Part shown: in pieces, positions 56,160-64,000 of the stretch
Layout of the letters: each line of letters starts with the position of its first letter
Position numbering within the stretch: position 1 is the stretch's first letter
Assembly: GCF_024807655.1 (NCBI RefSeq)
Contig: NZ_JANUCR010000006.1
Location: forward strand, 37,734-101,733
Reading direction: 5' to 3'
Source of the DNA: Methanococcus voltae
GTDB taxonomy: Archaea > AGJL01 > Methanococci > Methanococcales > Methanococcaceae
Length of the DNA stretch: 64,000 nt
Translations under genes and position numbers: made by a program
Notes under the pieces: generated by a model
The model's input: the letters and a program-made list of their open reading frames with translations, nothing else
What the model was told of the DNA's origin: nothing
The model's database searches: none

Positions 56160-56176
56160 TTTTTTCACCCCCTTAA

Positions 56177-57046
56177 TTATAACTTTAAAGGTTTAACAAT
56201 TCCTTTTCCTAACGTAGTATTTCCACCAATTTGCATATATTTTGGTAACTTGTTGCAAACTATATCTATCACATTATTTTCATTAGATAATACGCCCTCA
56301 ATTTTTTTAAATGGATTACTTGCTAATGCGATTGTGTACATTATAGTTTCAGAAGGTAGGTATTCCTCGGTAAATAATGCCCCGTTCACTACAATACCAG
56401 TTTTAGGGTCTATTTTAGTTCTTGTGATAACTTCCGTTGCATAATTTACAAAATATTTAAATACATCATCGGAAACTATTGCAAGATTTTTATCATTTAG
56501 TTCAAATAAATTATTTAAATCTTTAAGTTTATCATTTGATTTTTCTTTAAAAACATATTCTTCAAGAATAACTTTATCTTTAATTTTTAAATTATCATTA
56601 TTGATAATAATTTCTTTATTACTTGTAGTTAAATTTTTTAAATATTTTATTTCTTCCAACAGTTTGTTATCCTTTTTATCGCAAATTTTCGTTAAATAGT
56701 CCAAATCTTCATAAAATCTTTTTAAAACTTTTGGGCAAGTTATTAAAGCAAAAGTACCTTTTGCAGACTTCACGGGAAAGAATAAAAGTCTTGCATCGGT
56801 AAAAGCAATGCAACTTGAATGTTCATTTCCGGACTCTGGACCAAAAATTGCATCTAAACAATTTTTTTCTACCTTTTCCACAAATTTTTGTCTAATTGCC
56901 CCCTTTAAACTTGATGCTTCTATTTTAGGATAGCTTGTGTGTCTTTCTCTTTGTATTGGTTGGTCTACAACCCCTAAATCTGAACCACTGCCAACGTGCA
57001 CTGGTGAAATTGCTTTAAATCCTATAATTTTACCTGTTTTATACAT
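56177..57046 (-). CDS. cmr4: Type III-B backbone subunit Cmr4 (Cas7), second module
   Basis: 289 aa. IIGFKAISPVHVGSGSDLGVVDQPIQRERHT and IEASSLKGAIRQKFVE are Cmr4 signatures; the end QIGGNTTLGKGIV is the Gly-rich loop. In this copy the residue after the QRE segment is Arg-His where the first module has Asp-Cys, so the RNA-cutting acidic residue should be checked. GGGGG precedes the ATG. Confidence 0.93.
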   Translation of the reverse strand: MYKTGKIIGFKAISPVHVGSGSDLGVVDQPIQRERHTSYPKIEASSLKGAIRQKFVEKVEKNCLDAIFGPESGNEHSSCIAFTDARLLFFPVKSAKGTFALITCPKVLKRFYEDLDYLTKICDKKDNKLLEEIKYLKNLTTSNKEIIINNDNLKIKDKVILEEYVFKEKSNDKLKDLNNLFELNDKNLAIVSDDVFKYFVNYATEVITRTKIDPKTGIVVNGALFTEEYLPSETIMYTIALASNPFKKIEGVLSNENNVIDIVCNKLPKYMQIGGNTTLGKGIVKPLKL

Positions 57047-57058
57047 AGTTTTCCCCCT

Positions 57059-58435
57059 TTATTTTAAATATTTTTTTAAGATATTATTGCCACATGTTAA
57101 TTTATCAATACCAATGACTTCTAAACCCGCTCTTCTTGCAGAGTTGTATGCACTTCGTATATATTCATAATCTTTATCGAATAAGTAAGCATATGTTCCT
57201 TTGCTATCTTTGGTATGTATTGCACCCAGTTCAGCGTCAGTTAATGGATTTATTAGTATTGGCAATCCATAAACTCCGCAAGTTGCATATGTGGAATAGT
57301 TATGACTTTTTGCAACATCTCCGGACATTCCGCCAGATTTGCATTCAATTATTATTAATTTACCTTTTTTAGTTAATAGTATTATATCAAATTCATCTAT
57401 TTGATGCCCATCAACGATATCCTCTTTATTTGCAAAATTAATTTTATAACTGTGTTTCATTTCCAAAATTGTATTTTTTTCTTCATCTTTATGATATTTA
57501 TTATATAATACGGCATAAACCATTTTTTCAAGAATATATCCAAAAAAAACAGTTCCTTTTGGTTTTTTACTCCAATCTTCTTTTAATTTTTTAAATACCT
57601 CTTCATTATTTATTAATTTTTTAAATTCATTATTTTCATCATCTGAAAAATCTAAATTATTACCCTGTTTATTTGAATTTATAAAATATTCCCTCAATTC
57701 TTGATTTTTTATATATAAGTCATAAAGTTTACCATATTGGCTTATTTCATCATCCGACATGTTAAAAGGTTCTTCTTTGGTATCATTATTCTTATTATTT
57801 CCATTTTTATTATCATTATCCCGAAAACCTGCTAATTTTAAACAATCTTCAATTGTAAGATTTTCATCGTAGTTTTGATTAAATAATTTTTTAACTTTTA
57901 AACCGGGTTTTGAATAATCTACTTTTAATAATTTAACATCACCCATATTTCCTTCTAAATAACACAATAAGTCATTATTTCTATTATTCTCTTTAATAAA
58001 TTTATGAATAGCCATGACCGTTGACCGTTGACCGCCCGTAATGTTCCATATAAGTTTTTCATCTTTCGATAAATCATATTTAGGTTTTTTGTTTTCATCT
58101 TTCGATAAATCATATTTAGGTTTTTTGTGATCGTTTAAATCATCTTCCAACCTGTTAAAACATTTTATAATCAAATCAATATTCCCTATCTTATCGTCGG
58201 ATATAATTATGTCTATTATCTTATCTTCGCTTATAAGGTTTTTATTTTTGATAACTTCTTTTAAATTCTTGTCCCATCTATTATTGTTGTGCAAGTTATT
58301 CGAGTTAGTTTCGAATGTTATATTATAAATTTTATCAATAAGTTTATTTTCACAAAATCTTTGAATAATATTATAGTTTACATATTGATTTAATGTTGAA
58401 CAAATTACTAAATTATATTTTTCATTATTATTCAT
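57059..58435 (-). CDS. CARF-domain nuclease (Card1/Can2-like) type III effector
   Basis: 458 aa. The N-terminal CARF domain has NLVICSTLNQYVN and the ITGGQRSTVMA ligand-loop motif (about 132-142). The C-terminal PD-(D/E)XK nuclease has EFDIILL (Asp near 350) then IIIECKSGG (Glu364, Lys366). This is the layout of Card1/Can2 (DUF1887-like) nucleases activated by cyclic tetra-adenylate. A 12-residue unit, KKPKYDLSKDEN, is tandemly duplicated near residue 115. The start is the ATG at 58435; a frame-opening GTG lies two codons earlier. It sits between cmr3 and cmr4. Confidence 0.88.
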   Translation of the reverse strand: MNNNEKYNLVICSTLNQYVNYNIIQRFCENKLIDKIYNITFETNSNNLHNNNRWDKNLKEVIKNKNLISEDKIIDIIISDDKIGNIDLIIKCFNRLEDDLNDHKKPKYDLSKDENKKPKYDLSKDEKLIWNITGGQRSTVMAIHKFIKENNRNNDLLCYLEGNMGDVKLLKVDYSKPGLKVKKLFNQNYDENLTIEDCLKLAGFRDNDNKNGNNKNNDTKEEPFNMSDDEISQYGKLYDLYIKNQELREYFINSNKQGNNLDFSDDENNEFKKLINNEEVFKKLKEDWSKKPKGTVFFGYILEKMVYAVLYNKYHKDEEKNTILEMKHSYKINFANKEDIVDGHQIDEFDIILLTKKGKLIIIECKSGGMSGDVAKSHNYSTYATCGVYGLPILINPLTDAELGAIHTKDSKGTYAYLFDKDYEYIRSAYNSARRAGLEVIGIDKLTCGNNILKKYLK

Positions 58436-58443
58436 AATCACAC

Positions 58444-59514
58444 CTATAATCCAATTATTTCATACTTACCGAAGCCTTGATATTCTTTAACGGTATTTAA
58501 TTCTTTATTCAATAATTCTTTTAGTTTTTTAGATTCAGTTTTTTCATTATATTTAACAATATAACAAGAACCTGCACCTATTGCCTTTACTTTATCTTTT
58601 TGGCAGTTCTTTTTCATATCATAACCACCAACTATAAAAGACCCGTTAAATTTTACACAAATTATTTTGAAATTACTTTTTTCTAATACTTCTTTTAATT
58701 CGTTGTTCTGTAAAATTGCAGATGTTTTAAAATACATCGCAAATAAATCGGTATAATTATCTTCCCCTTCATCAAATTTTTGAACGTTTTTTATTCGCAA
58801 ATATCTTTTAGAGTCCATCATAGCATATTTAGAAACATTGGATTCCCCACCTAATTTTAAGAATCCTTTTTCTTCTTTAAATTTATAATCCTCATGTATC
58901 TCTACTTCTACAACAATTGAATAATTTTCATTAAATTCAGTCACGTCAGTGTTATAAAGCATTGATTCTTCTGAAATTCCTGTATTATTATTAATTTTAA
59001 TACCGATTTTAGGATATTGTTTTAATAATCTTTCTGAGGGGATTAAATTACTTTTAGAAACACTTTCGAATAAATTTTCATAGTAAGTATGATAGCTAGT
59101 AGAACTTTCTGTATAATCACCATCATGACTGGGAATATACTTAATTTCATTATTTGATGAAATTACGCCTTCTTCATCTAAATTAATAAAACTTTTTGGA
59201 TACTCAGCACTAAAACTATTTTTTTCTTTTAGACATATTGAAGGTGCGGGAACTATAAACGAAGTACCGTCATACAGCATAATATCCTCAATAGTCAATA
59301 TTTCAGCTAATTTATCATTAGTTAAATTTTCATTTTTCACTTTTTTACTAAGTTCTGTATTATCTGCCATTAATTTTGCGAATAAAGCTCCCCAGATAGT
59401 TGAAGGGTTTGGTAATAAGTAACTTTCCGCCCAAGTGTCTTTTCCTTTGGTAAATCGATTGCCTTTCCTAAAAAATAAAGGGTTTTGAGGTGCTATTTTA
59501 ATATAATATTTCAT
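58444..59514 (-). CDS. cmr3: Type III-B Cmr3 (Cas5-like), second module
   Basis: 356 aa. It begins YYIKIAPQNPLFFRKGNRFTKGKDTWAES and LPNPSTIWGALFAKLMADN, the Cmr3 pattern, and ends NTVKEYQGFGKYEIIG. Binds the crRNA handle with Cas10. Two bases after cmr2; nine bases before the CARF nuclease start. Confidence 0.93.
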   Translation of the reverse strand: MKYYIKIAPQNPLFFRKGNRFTKGKDTWAESYLLPNPSTIWGALFAKLMADNTELSKKVKNENLTNDKLAEILTIEDIMLYDGTSFIVPAPSICLKEKNSFSAEYPKSFINLDEEGVISSNNEIKYIPSHDGDYTESSTSYHTYYENLFESVSKSNLIPSERLLKQYPKIGIKINNNTGISEESMLYNTDVTEFNENYSIVVEVEIHEDYKFKEEKGFLKLGGESNVSKYAMMDSKRYLRIKNVQKFDEGEDNYTDLFAMYFKTSAILQNNELKEVLEKSNFKIICVKFNGSFIVGGYDMKKNCQKDKVKAIGAGSCYIVKYNEKTESKKLKELLNKELNTVKEYQGFGKYEIIGL

Positions 59515-59516
59515 TA

Positions 59517-61274
59517 TTATTCACCCCTTTGGTTTTCGTTATTATTATTATTCGTATCATCTTCTTTATAATATTTTTTTAATTTATCTGCAATATATAC
59601 CAAATTTGCCAGGTTTTCAATGGATATTTTACGATTATTAGAATTTTTGTCAATGTAATTATTTAATAATGTGTATATTTCCATTTTAATAAGTTCTTTA
59701 TCATCTGAATTATTTAAATTACTTAAACTTCTTCCAATAAGTCTTTTTAATTCATAATTTGTCATTTGACTAATTTTTGGATATTCTACATCAGTTAAAG
59801 ATGTATTTCCCATATCAAAGAATTTAGGGAACTCTACTTCTAAGTTGGTTATAAATTTGCTAGATAATCCATTATTTAAATGATATATAAGTTTAAAAAT
59901 ATCTTTATAGTTCTTATTTTTAAGAAATACTCTGTTTAAATTTCCGCTACCTGTTATGTAAGTTATACACATTCCATCTTTTGAATCTTCCCTATTTTTA
60001 CAAAGTGCTAAACTTTCCCTTCCTATTCTTAGTACTTTTTTAAGTGGTGTTTTGTGATGTGCTATTACTATTGAATATGATTTTGTGATTTTTTCATTTT
60101 TATTTAAATAATTAGAAAGTTTTTCATTTATGCCAGTATAATGATTTTCTTCAATCTGTTCAATAGCTTCTTTTAGATATTTTAAACCTACAAATCCTAA
60201 AAAGTCGTCACCGCCCGAATAAACTGCATTGCCGTATGGCAAAATACCTGTTGATACATTTGCACCGAACTCTGATTGTGCCTTAGATAATTTTTTTTGG
60301 AATTCTTTTAAATTTACTCCTTTTCGATATTCGTCTTTTAAAATACTACTATTTCCACTTATGATTTTGCCCATGTTATCGCCATCGAACATTATCATAG
60401 CATAATATCTGCAAAGTTCCGAATCTTCTTTTACTTCGTAGCCTTTTTTTCGCATATGGTCTAAAAATTCATTCCTACATTTTTTTTGAAATGTTTGTTC
60501 TTTTGATTCTTTTGGTAAATTATCTATTGTTTCAGGAAATACGCACTGTATATCAAATTTATTGGAATTATTCTTATTTTTATCTTTTAAAGAATCTTTA
60601 AAGTCTTGAATATCTTTTTTTTCAAAGTTTGAATATAGCGCATAATCTGATAAACTTATATTATTTAATTCGTCATGTACCTCATATTCCCTTTTAATAT
60701 TACAAATTTCACATAACTGATATTTGCCTTCGGATTTAAGTTTTGTGGCAATTCTTTCCCCACAAATTACACAATTATTGGACGAGCGAGTTCCTTTTTT
60801 ATTATACAATTCGTTATTTTTTTCAATTTGTTTAATGGGCGTATATTTTTTAATTCCATCTAAATAATAAACTGCTTTTGAATAAATTTCTTTATAATTT
60901 TCTTCATTTTCGTAAGGAACTAATATATAGGTAAGTTTTAAAATTTCTTTTAATTCTTCCTTAACAAGTTCATTAGAATTTATTACTTCATTCAAATAAT
61001 TATTTTCAATATTTTTAAAAGTACTTTTATCAAACTTTCCGTTTTCAATTGTAAAAACAATTTTATTTGGAATATTATTTACAGTAATATTTTCAATTTT
61101 TTCAGTATTTGGATAAATTACATTTATTTTATCTTTTAATTTATTAATTATATTTTGTATAATATTTGAAATAATTTTACTACCTTTATAAAGGTCTTTT
61201 ACTTCTTCCGCCTGTTCTATGTACGATTGAACTGGTGAAACCGTTATTATACCAAGATATTTTTTGTTAGTCAT
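59517..61274 (-). CDS. cas10: Type III-B Cas10/Cmr2, second module, without HD domain
   Basis: 585 aa. It begins KYLGIITVSPVQSYIEQAEEVKDLYKGSKI, the usual start of the first palm domain, so no HD domain precedes it. A zinc-finger CVICGERI...LCEICN lies near 168-195. The palm motifs are AMIMFDGDNMGK and SGGDDFLGFVG with GGDD at 354-357. Intact cyclase motif and a neighbouring CARF nuclease point to cyclic oligoadenylate signalling. Overlaps cmr1 by 8 bases. Confidence 0.95.
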   Translation of the reverse strand: MTNKKYLGIITVSPVQSYIEQAEEVKDLYKGSKIISNIIQNIINKLKDKINVIYPNTEKIENITVNNIPNKIVFTIENGKFDKSTFKNIENNYLNEVINSNELVKEELKEILKLTYILVPYENEENYKEIYSKAVYYLDGIKKYTPIKQIEKNNELYNKKGTRSSNNCVICGERIATKLKSEGKYQLCEICNIKREYEVHDELNNISLSDYALYSNFEKKDIQDFKDSLKDKNKNNSNKFDIQCVFPETIDNLPKESKEQTFQKKCRNEFLDHMRKKGYEVKEDSELCRYYAMIMFDGDNMGKIISGNSSILKDEYRKGVNLKEFQKKLSKAQSEFGANVSTGILPYGNAVYSGGDDFLGFVGLKYLKEAIEQIEENHYTGINEKLSNYLNKNEKITKSYSIVIAHHKTPLKKVLRIGRESLALCKNREDSKDGMCITYITGSGNLNRVFLKNKNYKDIFKLIYHLNNGLSSKFITNLEVEFPKFFDMGNTSLTDVEYPKISQMTNYELKRLIGRSLSNLNNSDDKELIKMEIYTLLNNYIDKNSNNRKISIENLANLVYIADKLKKYYKEDDTNNNNNENQRGE

Positions 61275-62448
61275 TTAAATCCCTTCGTATGGCACCGCAA
61301 AATGTATCTTGTGCGGAATTTTTATACCCTTTATTATGTTCGTCATGGGGTCCCGATAATTTAGTAATAATTAATTCATAATCGTTATTTTTGGCATTTT
61401 CTTTTTTAAATAAAGATATACAAGAAGGTGAAGCATACCTTTCACCATTTTTCGTATGACCATTGTAATAATTTTTGTGTTTGTGTGTAATATCCCCAAT
61501 AGCACCTAAAATACCATCTAACGGTTTTTTTATTGGTTTTATAGTTATTTCTTTAACAATTGGTCTACTTTTTGATGTGGGCGTATTTTTTATTAGTATA
61601 CGTTCATCTGAAAAATTATAATATTCGGATATTCCTAATTTTTCAAAATTTTCTTTTAATAATTCCATTGTAGATTTATTGATTATTGAAAAGTCGTCAG
61701 TTAATCTAAAACAGCCAGCTCCTCGCCTGGTTCTTCCACCAACCCCCCCTAAAATTGTATATATTATAAAAAGGGATTTTAATTGTTCTAATGTCATATT
61801 GGAATTTTTTTGAAGATGTAGCGTAATTTTAAATTTTCCACTTTCAAAAGCATCTTTTTTAAAATTTTTATGCCCCAAATATTTTTTTGAATAAATATTT
61901 AGTGTATCTTTACCAGTTTCATTTTTGGTAGTTGTGTACATTATATTCACATAAACCTTACTTTTAAACGCTTTATCTCCATCAACGCCTCCAAAAATTT
62001 CAAATTCTTTTTTTCGCAAGTTTTTCATGTAATAAATATAATATAATTCTAATAATTTTTTATCACTCTTTTGTATATCCCTAATTAATTTTTGAATTTT
62101 TTCTTTCTCAATGACATCCGTATTTTTTGGAATAGTATTACTGGTTAAAAATTTTTTAATATCATCAACAGTTATAAAATCTGGTAATTTATATTCACTG
62201 TATTTATCGCTCTTACTTACTTTACCTAACAAACTTTTCAACGCATAGGCATCGTCAAACGTTTCTTTTAAAAATTTTTCAAATTCTTCTTTTGTTAATT
62301 CGGGCTGTAAAGCTCTCCACCAGAATCGTAAAGCTCCACGAATTGATGAAGCCCTTATTTCTGGACTTTCTTTATCCGCACCATAACAAAAAATAGGCGA
62401 TATAATTTCGCAATTAAAATTTAAAGTTTCATATGGGTTTTCCACCAT
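61267..62448 (-). CDS. cmr1: Type III-B Cmr1 (Cas7), second module
   Basis: 393 aa. A classical Cmr1: LNFNCEIISPIFCYGADKESPEIRASSIRGALRFWWRAL, then a Gly-rich loop GGVGGRTRRGAGCFRL near residue 235. First gene of the operon. An 800-base gap upstream to the second CRISPR array contains copy B of the 137-bp element. Contacts the 3' end of the crRNA. Confidence 0.95.
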   Translation of the reverse strand: MVENPYETLNFNCEIISPIFCYGADKESPEIRASSIRGALRFWWRALQPELTKEEFEKFLKETFDDAYALKSLLGKVSKSDKYSEYKLPDFITVDDIKKFLTSNTIPKNTDVIEKEKIQKLIRDIQKSDKKLLELYYIYYMKNLRKKEFEIFGGVDGDKAFKSKVYVNIMYTTTKNETGKDTLNIYSKKYLGHKNFKKDAFESGKFKITLHLQKNSNMTLEQLKSLFIIYTILGGVGGRTRRGAGCFRLTDDFSIINKSTMELLKENFEKLGISEYYNFSDERILIKNTPTSKSRPIVKEITIKPIKKPLDGILGAIGDITHKHKNYYNGHTKNGERYASPSCISLFKKENAKNNDYELIITKLSGPHDEHNKGYKNSAQDTFCGAIRRDLND

Positions 62449-62617
62449 AAAATCCCCCTAAAAAGTTATAAAATAAAAATTTAATTATTGATAATTTAGT
62501 TGAAATTAAATATGTAATATATTATTTTTTATAAAATATATATGTTGTGATTTAACTTAAAAGTTGCAATTGCAAATAATATTGATAGGATTTAATATTG
62601 TAATATCTAAAAACTAG

Positions 62618-62755
62618 TAGTCCTACGTATTCACAATACTAAGCACTAAAAAAATATCGTTTTAAAAAAAAATTTACACATAACGCAAAGGACTATCCTT
62701 AATCAACTGTTTTAGTCCTGCGGATTACATTAAGACTTATCTCGATGGATTATCG
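62618..62755. repeat. Conserved 137-bp element, copy B, upstream of the second cmr operon
   Basis: Same orientation as copy A at 41224-41360, with two well-conserved blocks and a variable middle. In the middle, AAGGA-CTA-TCCTT replaces the GTTGC...GCAAC pair of copy A, so pairing is kept though the sequence differs. It lies 170 bases upstream of the cmr1 start, on the opposite side from CRISPR array 2. Confidence 0.8.
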
Positions 62756-63151
62756 ATATAATAATTCATTTTTTACAAAATTTACAAAAAAGTTTTATGA
62801 ATTCTTTAATCTTGAAAAAAAGTTTACTATGAAGTTTCCCTCTGCCAATCCCGTTGGATTTTGTCCAACCCGTGTTCAAATCGCGTTCTCCGCGTATTCT
62901 TTTATTTAACGTATTTTTTGAAGTTTAAATTTTAGATTTTTAAGAAATTAACGGGATAATTTTTGCAACTAGTCCGTTTTTCTTATAAGAAATAAGACTA
63001 TATTAAGTTTATTATTAGATTTAAAAGGCATTTTACAATTTTCGTTTTCGGAAAAGTTCACGACAGTGCAACGGGATTAAGACGAAGTTCTCACTTTTAT
63101 GCCTTAAAAGAAAAATAATATATTGTAATGTAATATATGTTCTTCGATTAA
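62756..63151. other. Intergenic region before CRISPR array 2, no gene
   Basis: 396 bases with no credible gene. Contents: a GC-richer stretch (62838-62894) that looks like the 3' half of a tRNA but lacks a 5' half; a 15-base inverted match to the array-2 repeat (62988-63002); and TTTAAAAGGCAT/ATGCCTTAAAA partial symmetry (about 63018-63113). Because crRNA handle polarity puts the leader of array 2 beyond the right window edge, this is probably the trailer side. Confidence 0.5.
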
Positions 63152-64000
63152 GTTTCAAATCTACTATAGTCTTATTTCTAGCAGTTACATTACCCGCTTG
63201 GGGTCCTCTTGTAATTGGTTTCAAATCTACTATAGTCTTATTTCTAGCTGCGGTTCTATGCTTTGCTTTACTGCCTTCATAGTATGCGTTTCAATCTACT
63301 ATAGTCTTATTTCTAGCAAGCTTAATAGCCATATCTATTTTTGATTTATCAACCCGTTTCAAATCTACTATAGTCTTATTTCTAGCATTCAGAATGGAAA
63401 ATAATTCCTCATTTGGATATTGAGTTTCAAATCTACTATAGTCTTATTTCTAGCAGTTACATTACCCGCTTGGGGTCCTCTTGTAATTGGTTTCAAATCT
63501 ACTATAGTCTTATTTCTAGCGTTAGCAAGTTCTCAAATGCCTACGAGTGCAACAAATACCAGAAGTTTCAAATCTACTATAGTCTTATTTCTAGCATATC
63601 CAGAATATTCTTCTGCAGAAATTCCACCGATGCGTTTCAAATCTACTATAGTCTTATTTCTAGCACTCTGCAAGGTTTGCTTTGCCTAAGTCTGAATTGG
63701 GTAGTTTCAAATCTACTATAGTCTTATTTCTAGCAGGAATAAGTAAAGGTCTTAGTAGTGGGGGCAATAGGTTTCAAATCTACTATAGTCTTATTTCTAG
63801 CATATATAAAAGTAGTGTATAATGTCGCAATAATAAGTTTCAAATCTACTATAGTCTTATTTCTAGCTTATCTGTGCAATAGTATTCATAATAATAGCAG
63901 GAGCTAGTTTCAAATCTACTATAGTCTTATTTCTAGCTTATCTGTGCAATAGTATTCATAATAATAGCAGGAGCTAGTTTCAAATCTACTATAGTCTTAT
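63152..64000 (-). CRISPR. CRISPR array 2, cut by the right window edge (12 full repeats and part of a 13th)
   Basis: The 31-nt repeat on the plus strand starts GTTTCAAATCTACTATAG and ends TTATTTCTAGC; spacers are 35-44 nt. Its reverse complement ends TTTGAAAC, a handle like that of array 1, so crRNAs should read leftward from a leader beyond base 64000. The third repeat (63288-63317) has lost one A. Spacers 1 and 5 are identical, as are spacers 11 and 12. The repeat differs from that of array 1, but both share GTTTCAA at the handle end. Nearest Cas operon is the second type III-B module. Confidence 0.97.

Noticed and set aside
62838..62894. tRNA-like stretch with an anticodon-arm-like GTTGG-loop-CCAAC and a TTCAAAT loop
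   Set aside because: No D-arm, no matching acceptor strand and no variable loop of the right size could be found, so it is not called as a tRNA. It might be an attachment-site relic, but nothing else supports that.
63413..63721. Open frames reading through CRISPR array 2
   Set aside because: Periodic translation of the 31-nt repeat, not a gene.

Overview
The window is very AT-rich, densely coded, and uses GGTGA-type ribosome binding sites with ATG, GTG and TTG starts. Together with the archaeal-type gene content this points to a mesophilic methanogen of the Methanococcales, most like Methanococcus (a M. voltae-like genome is my best guess; inference only). Nearly everything in it is accessory: the end of an integrated virus or plasmid, followed by a defence island that fills the rest of the window. 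No tRNA, rRNA or central-metabolism gene was recognised.

Region 1 (1-6070) is the edge of an integrated element. It holds a primase-polymerase running off the left edge, a tyrosine integrase, a run of tightly packed small genes (ASCH-like, two AbrB-like DUF2080-type proteins, unknowns), a divergent winged-helix regulator, a small basic protein and a small PD-(D/E)XK nuclease-like protein. Region 2 (6309-18366) carries a complete type I restriction-modification operon (hsdM-hsdS-hsdR) and a translationally coupled pair: an unknown 427-aa protein and a 1301-aa DEAD-box/DUF1998 helicase of the kind found in DISARM and Druantia. Region 3 (18415-20326) has two divergent, paralogous serine recombinases whose 3' ends form an inverted repeat, and a 139-bp tandem repeat made partly of truncated CRISPR repeat.

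Region 4 (20327-31679) is a complete type I-B CRISPR-Cas locus: a 28-repeat array, a leader, cas4-cas2-cas1 on the minus strand and cas8b-cas7-cas5-cas3-cas6 on the plus strand. Region 5 (31741-41137, minus) is a type III-B operon led by a CorA-like membrane protein, followed by cmr1 to cmr6 and a 135-aa protein that resembles phage T3 SAM lyase. This is the layout expected of the SAM-AMP signalling branch of type III CRISPR. Region 6 (41224-54649) contains a frameshifted gene, a MazG-like and HNH-nuclease pair, an AAA ATPase with an elaborate palindromic operator, a UvrD-like helicase-nuclease, a TPR-McrB/McrC system, and decayed remnants including the C-terminus of a type III restriction enzyme. 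Region 7 (54676-62448, minus) is a second type III-B operon with a CARF-nuclease (Card1/Can2-like) gene between cmr3 and cmr4. It is followed by a second CRISPR array with a different, 31-nt repeat that runs off the right edge.

One Cas6 and one Cas1-Cas2-Cas4 set appear to serve three interference modules. Both Cas10 proteins keep GGDD and lack an HD nuclease domain, so both type III modules should depend on second messengers: plausibly SAM-AMP for the CorA module and cyclic oligoadenylate for the CARF-nuclease module. A conserved, partly palindromic element of about 137 bp lies upstream of both type III-B operons. That element and the CorA/lyase operon are the observations I consider most worth pursuing.
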